Both the position numbers and the translations under genes were made by a program. Under the pieces are notes generated by a model. That model had not been told where the DNA came from, searched no databases, and worked only from the letters and a program-made list of their open reading frames with translations. DNA of 64,000 bases from Perca fluviatilis (Eukaryota; Chordata; Actinopteri; Perciformes; Percidae): NCBI RefSeq assembly GCF_010015445.1, contig NC_053129.1, positions 14,053,249 through 14,117,248 of the forward strand, given 5' to 3'. How positions within the stretch are numbered: position 1 is the first letter of the stretch; each line of letters starts with the position of its first letter. Of this stretch, positions 1 through 64,000 are shown piece by piece.

Positions 1-1018
1 ACAGTGCATGATTGATTTTCTATTGAGAGAGATTTTTTTCCTTTTTTAACAACCAATAGCCGTTTGAGAAGAAATGCAAAACTGTGGTGTGGTAAATGCT
101 CTTTTGAATGCATTTCATTCACACCGTGAACCACCTTTGACAGAGCGTTGATATGTTTGAAGATTTTATTTGAGTGTTTTGATGTTGCAGAGGAAGCGAG
201 GCAACTGGAGAACTGGAGACATGGACCAGGGTGAATAGATGAAAGACTGAGAGTGAATTAGTTTCTCAGTTTAAATAGGCCCTCAGGCAGCCTCATGGCA
301 ATGTCAGAGTCCAATTTGGCTCACGGCCTTTGTCGCATGCCATACCTCACTTCTCTCCCACTTTTGCTGTCACTCTCCACTTCATACTGCCTAATAAAGC
401 ATTTATCCAAGGAAATGATTTTAAAAGTAATAGGACCTTCTGTGAGATACTCAGCCATCTTAGACTGCTGGGACAGGAGGCGGCCCTCAGAACCTCAGTG
501 CAAGGTTTTTACACACATGTAAAATGTCCTCCTACCTACAAGCTTCCTCCTCTTTTGTCTGTTTGCAGCTCTGTCTATATATCTATTTAGTCAGCCACTT
601 CAGGTAAGGAGGTTTGTGACTTAATCACAGCGGGGCTGTTAGAGTCGCTCTATAGGAACCCAGGAGTGCAGCAGCAGAGTGGAAGTGACTCTCAACCAAG
701 ATCAAGCACAGCTCTCCACCATTTTCCCTCGTAACAGTGCATGTTCCCTGGCAGCCGAGTGTCACTGGAGGGCCACTTACAGGGACAGGCACAGTACCTG
801 CCTGGCTTTAGTGTGTTTTCATCCACAGCATTAGCTCTGTTTATGATTAGGGGTACACATCCAAGCACATAGTCCTCTGACCCTGAGTGTGTGGGCATTT
901 GAAAACTCTCATGCATAGAGAATGAAGCAGTGTCATTTGCCATGCAATAGTCTCATGGAGCTCTTCATTACATAAAACCCCAAATCTATTTTATCCTTGA
1001 CTTCTGTTGCATTCTAAG

Positions 1019-1020
<2 letters not shown>

Positions 1021-1088
<68 letters not shown>

Positions 1089-1131
1089 TGGTGCGTGCGT
1101 GCGTGCGGTGTGTGTGTGTGTGTGTGTGTGT
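1021..1131. repeat. compound (GT)n/(GC-GT)n microsatellite
   Basis: Near-perfect GT from 1021 to 1087, a gtgc-type stretch, then GT again to 1131. Confidence 0.98.
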
Positions 1132-1356
1132 TTTATAAGAGTGCATGCTTTTGTGAGCATGGCAGAGTATTCTCTTGGCAAACCAATTAATTGAGTTCTC
1201 AGGATCAAAGCCTAGTTCTTGTAATACCACATGCAAACTAGAATCTGAAATGACATTAAAAGTGCCGTTTATGTTGTAAGCAGGCACCCAATCATTTCTT
1301 TCTAGGGTACTTTCCCCACCATGAACTGGCATCACCAAAACATGACCAAGGAGCCT

Positions 1357-1467
<111 letters not shown>

Positions 1468-1550
1468 GGCTCCAGACTAACTTTACCAGTTTGAAAATAT
1501 ACAGCTGCAACACATGTAAATGAAAGTTATGTGAAATAAATAGCCTAGGA

Positions 1551-1555
1551 TATAT

Positions 1556-1591
<36 letters not shown>

Positions 1592-1621
1592 ATACATATA
1601 TATATATATATATATATATAT
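1551..1621. repeat. (AT)n microsatellite, interrupted
   Basis: Two AT runs separated by ttttatac, inside the hAT-like element. Confidence 0.95.
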
Positions 1622-1681
1622 CTGAGAAAGCTCCTTCACTTGTTTTCAACAACAATAACAGACTGATTAAAAGAAAAAGAG

Positions 1682-1822
1682 GACACCCAGATAGCTCAGT
1701 TGGTAAATATAGAGGTTTGATTCCGACCTGCAGCACTTTCCTACATGTCATCCCCCCTCTCTCTCTCCCCTTTCATGTCTTCAGCTTTCCTATCAAAATA
1801 AAGGCCGAAATCTTAAAAAAAC
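1682..1822 (+). mobile_element. tRNA-derived SINE nested in the hAT-like element
   Basis: A box-A-like tagctcagttgg (1692-1703) and box-B-like ggtttgattcc (1714-1724) have tRNA spacing. A CT-rich body and an aataaaggccgaaat tail follow, a layout common in percomorph SINEs. It is degraded and not a functional tRNA: there is no closed acceptor stem. Confidence 0.75.
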
Positions 1823-4800
1823 AAAAAACAACAACAGACAGACAGACAGAAAGACAGAGGTAGTGCGATGGACTGAAGCGTATGCTACTCACAGAGTGAC
1901 GGCTGACTCATTATGAATGGGTCCAGCACGGGTCGAATGCGCTTTGGCGGGTCAGCGGCGTTACACCTGTCTTGTGTAGGCTATGAAATGTCTGTATCGT
2001 CACTGCGCTGCATTTTTATGAACTATGATATTGTGGCCATGGGTCACATCTCTCGCCCAGGTTCAGCGGGCTCCGTCTTACACGCTATTACTCAACGAAC
2101 TGAAGTTAGTTGCATTTAATAACTTCTAATGTGTTTTTCACCGTGGCGGCCGCAATAACAGAGAGTTACCAGCGGTAACACTGGTACCAATACAGGTTTC
2201 CCTCTCATACTTAACAATATACAGCTGTGTTAATAACAATTAAAACTGTAGACAAATGTCAGCAGTTTGGACCGGCGGCGCTGATGTTGCAGGTGAGCCG
2301 TGTGTGAGTGAATGGGGGCGGGGCTGCGCGGAGGAGAGATCCAAACACAGGCACGGCTTTCCAGAAGGAATGGGTCATGTAACGCAACATTAAACCATAT
2401 CCATATAAACGACATCGCTTCGTTAGTGTAGAGGCAGCGGATGTGAGGACGTTAGGTGCGACCTAGGAAAAATCTTAGTCGCACAAATAGTGGCACTCTA
2501 GAGCCCTGGTGTGTGTGTGTATAGACAGAGTCTAGACCTTCCCCCGGCTTACAAAGAGTCCTGGTGTTACATGCTGTATTTTGGTCCATGATGGCACGAA
2601 GGGGTGAGGGGCAACTCTGACATGTTATACCAGTAATAGCCCTGTAAGCAAACCACATCTGAGCGGCCAGCAACCTCAATTAATACATCGACGTGCATTG
2701 CTGTAGATATAACATGTCACAATGATTCGTTTTATCTCATTTTGTCGTTATTCCCATAATTAAAATCCATCTATTGTACATATTATTATTGTTATTATGG
2801 AGCACTCATGAAAATCCAACCCTTTAGAAATAGCAAGTGTGACTATCCTTTTTATTTTCCCGAGACAGGCTTTGGCACAACAGACCTCAAACATCTCCCC
2901 CTTGATTGGCTCTGTGCGTGTTCACCTCTCCTTTCCTTCCTGCCTTCACTTTCTTTGCTTCTTGTCTTGGTCGCTCAGCAGAGGCCCTAAGCCCTGTGGA
3001 GTGCACATCCATTTTGAACCCGGAGGCTGTCAAGCATGCTGTTGGTAAATGAGTGAGCAAACCTGTGGCTTTCAGTCTCCCCACCTCCACTTATCATTTT
3101 CTCCTTCATACTCCTAAACCCTCTCCCTTTTTCTCACACTGGCACATCCCTCCATCGCTTGTACCTAGCCTTAGCTTAGCTGTGACAGATTGTTGCATCA
3201 GAAGGCAACAGAACTCTTTTTTTTATAAAAACACCCAACTTGGCCAGACTCTGCAAGTCCCATTGTAGATACTCCGTGAAGATTGTTTTATTCAAAGCAC
3301 CTTGTAACAGATTTTTTCTGGGTTAGTGTGAAGTCAAGTTTTGCATGTCAAATTTCATACACTAGTGAGCTAACTGTTCTTCAAATTAAAGGAAAATAAA
3401 GAGTAGTCTGACACAGTGACATGGTGTATACTGTGTATTAGATGCAGTGCCTAAAGCAGGGGCATATTTGCCGACAAAATCAGTCACAGAACAATGATGA
3501 AATTCCTGCTAAGTTTCATATAAACACAATCCTCCTTACTTGCTACTTGGAAAAAGAATGGGTTTAATTTGAAAATAAAGGCAGCATGTTGCAGATGTTG
3601 CGTGAACAGCCTCTCCACAGCAGGGATAGACAATCAGGCACAGAAAACAGAGCCCAGGGCCAGGGTATGTTAAGCATGTTCATTAATTTCTGTAGTTTCT
3701 CTCCTGCTGGCCCTGCTTGCTTCCTCGACGTGCCGTGGATCCTAATAGGCATCGGATCTCTGCTCACTATTTTGATGCACATACAGAAAGGCCCTTAGAG
3801 AGGGAGGGAAATAAGAGCGAGAAAGGCAGAGCGAGATGCAGCAGGATGATAAATAAAGACAGATGACAGAAGTGAACAGATAAGGAACATATGTCATCGA
3901 AAATAAATGAGGGAAATTGATCGGGAGAAGTAATGGCTGGACTGGCAGACTGAAAGAAAGAACTTTAATTAACTAACTGTGCAGTATCTGCAATTATAAA
4001 TCCAAAGTCAATACTCATAAAATGTCACTGGCATCAACTTTTATGTACATCTGCACAATGCACAAGCCTCTGCACACAAATGCTGACACATGCTTTTGGA
4101 TGTTACGGTAATAGCTGCACGTGTTATTGCATAGTTGCACACTATTTGAGCAGCTTCTCGCCCATAGGCAGTTTGCTTTACCTTTAATGAGTCGGCTCCA
4201 TAGGTTAAAACTTAACCAATGACGCTGAACCAGCTCAGAGCTGTGTTAACTGTGCAGGGCTAGAGGGCACAAAAAAGGACCCCATCAGCGAGCGGCTTCC
4301 TGACGCCCCACTGTTCCAGCAGGACTCCGTGCGGAGCCACATCTCTCTAAAGAGACTTCAAAGGCAGGCATTTGCAGACCCGATGGAGGCGTTAACCTTT
4401 GACTCAGAGGCTCTCTCTGTGCAAACAGGGACAGCCTAATTGATGCTATGCACTGCAGAGAAGGAATAACTTGTCCTTGTGGATTGCAGCCATAGAATAG
4501 AGTGCTTTAATGTCCGCCTCTTACAGTATATGGAGACAGACAGTGGCTGTGCATAGCCTGTAGCAAAGTGGCCCCATTTCTTTATAAACTGTAGTTACCA
4601 AGAGTTTGCATCTAGTAATGCTACTGTACATGGCTTTCTTATTCCTTGAATTAAATATGCCCTTACACTGAAGGAAAAAAAAAGTTCATGTATCATCGTT
4701 GTACCTTGAGTATAAGAATAAATCACAATTCCAACTGTTCCAGGTAGTAGGATTAGACAAAAACAAAGAAATTAGAAATTAAAATAAGGTTGGTATGGAT

Positions 4801-6189
4801 TTGTAGATAAGGGAGAATGGCAGGGTGCAATTTTCCACAACCCTCGTGGCCTTGAGATGGTCAGATACCGGCGTAGCAGATGGAGATTGAATCAAGCCCC
4901 CATTGCTCCTTGTGTCCCAAGATAATGTGAAGTGGACACACAGTTCACTCTGGTTAATTTTCCACCTCATGTTCTGGCTCCCTCTCAGAGAGATGGAGAG
5001 AGCGATAATTCAGACTGATAAAGCAATGTGATGACTAAAGCAAGGCAGCAGGGGCCTTCTCTAGGTTTGCATGTTGTGTGTATTTACTGCTAACCACATT
5101 ACTGGCTATTTAAGAGACAAGAGACGCGCAAATAAGCATGAAACAGTCAGACAGACAAACAGAGATGATCGATGAATATCTGTGATGTGTGTCCACTTAC
5201 TGTTTACCGTAGATGGACACAGGTTGCCTTTCCTGAACTTGGCATGATAGAGGCTGAGCTAAGTTCAGATCACTAACATGTTTTGACTGTGATTAATAAA
5301 ATCTGTTGTTCAAGAGGAAGAAAGTAAATTACCATGCTTTGCACTAAGATGTAAGAAGCTTTTTCTATTCCCATTGCTTCATGGTGTCAATATTTCAGCA
5401 CTCTTATTTTGAATTCTTTCCAACTTTGCATCTGCATCACAATAGTGTGATGTGAAATCTTGGAGCTGTAACATGGAACAAGAAGCTCTGACATGGCTTC
5501 GCACACTGCTGTATCAATAATGAATCAACAGTGGAACCAAGCTTTTCCATTGACTTAAAATGCTGTTACAGAGAGCCTTACGTAGCATTTTGGTTAAATC
5601 ATGATGTTGATATTCATGGTGTTTCCAAGGCTGTCTTCATTAGGGCCCCCTGTTATGTCTCCTTGCCAGTTGACCAGCACTCACACAGCTGATTCCAGCC
5701 AAACCGTGGCAAGGTGTTATGGCAGAGCAGCAGAACATTGCAGAGTATTTTGCATCCAACTAGTTTTTTTTCTTGCCAGCATTGATTCCAGTGGTGTGTT
5801 GCAGCTGAGCATAGTGTCTCTCATGAAACACAATCTGCACATTTTTCTTTGGTTTCTGGCATGTCACATAGTCCGAAATCTGACTCTGACGTTTCTCTTC
5901 ATTTTGTGCACAACACTACAATGACACTCCTGCAGGGCAACATGTCATTAGGATTGCATCTATCTACACTGAATGACTCCCACATAGCATTCGTTATTGA
6001 GGCTAATGTGTCCCTAAACACAGGTGGCAGGTTTGGAAATGGAAAGTGGCGCTGAAATGTTTCCCTGCGCCTTGGATCCAAAACAGCTCCTGTGTGCACA
6101 GAATGTCTTTGTGTACCAAACTGTCTTTGAAACCTTGGAATTAACTCTTGGTTGACTTTGATACTGATGTAGCTCCTTCTTGTTTACAG

Positions 6190-64000
<57,811 letters not shown>

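Noticed and set aside
1682..1755. Possible tRNA gene
   Set aside because: A- and B-box-like words are present but no cloverleaf closes; the CT-rich body and AT tail mark a SINE.
1900..2450. GC-richer block as an alternative plcb1 promoter
   Set aside because: It lies inside the hAT-like element, and no first exon with a donor joining in frame to 6190 could be recognised.

Overview
The window is a piece of a ray-finned fish genome, most likely a percomorph teleost. The evidence is vertebrate GT-AG gene structure, very dense CA/TG microsatellites, tRNA-derived SINEs, and short terminal-inverted-repeat elements of kinds common in spiny-rayed fish. It holds one recognisable protein-coding gene, on the + strand: the middle of a phospholipase C beta gene, best matched to plcb1. 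I see no second gene, no structural RNA gene and no CRISPR array.

Gene layout. Twenty-five coding exons splice in frame into 928 codons plus one base, all with GT-AG introns. They run from the N-terminal PH domain (exon at 6190) through the EF hands (36.3-42.1 kb), catalytic X box (46.2-54.9 kb), X-Y linker (54.7-57.3 kb), Y box (57.2-58.5 kb) and C2 domain (58.6-59.7 kb) to the start of the C-terminal coiled-coil region (63.85 kb to the window end). The first exons, with the start codon and promoter, lie upstream, and the last exons lie downstream. The first intron complete in the window is 26 kb; most introns after 56 kb are 110-450 bases.

Non-coding content. Bases 1-6189 are the 3' part of an upstream intron. 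They carry a hAT-like element that landed in a TG microsatellite and holds a SINE. The 26-kb intron carries one copy of a TAGTCT-ended element with 9-bp target duplications, a TTAA-flanked MITE, a TA-flanked MITE, a degenerate minisatellite and several microsatellites. Later introns hold a second TAGTCT-ended copy in inverted orientation with a nested insertion, two copies of one tRNA-derived SINE, an AAAGGGATAG-type element, a truncated hAT MITE, a hairpin flanked by 15-bp direct repeats and another TTAA-flanked MITE.

Most interesting. The X-Y linker and nearby splice sites are unusual. A symmetric 87-base exon (56211-56297) sits exactly where human PLCB1 has none. It is followed by a 110-bp tandem duplication, and CTCF-like motifs lie about 420 bases upstream and 620 bases downstream of it. 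One acceptor has a (TG)30 tract in place of a pyrimidine tract, one donor is the first unit of a (GT)51 microsatellite, and one acceptor is a tandem CAGCAG. These are candidates for length-dependent or alternative splicing of a G-protein effector. I found no previously undescribed multi-gene system.
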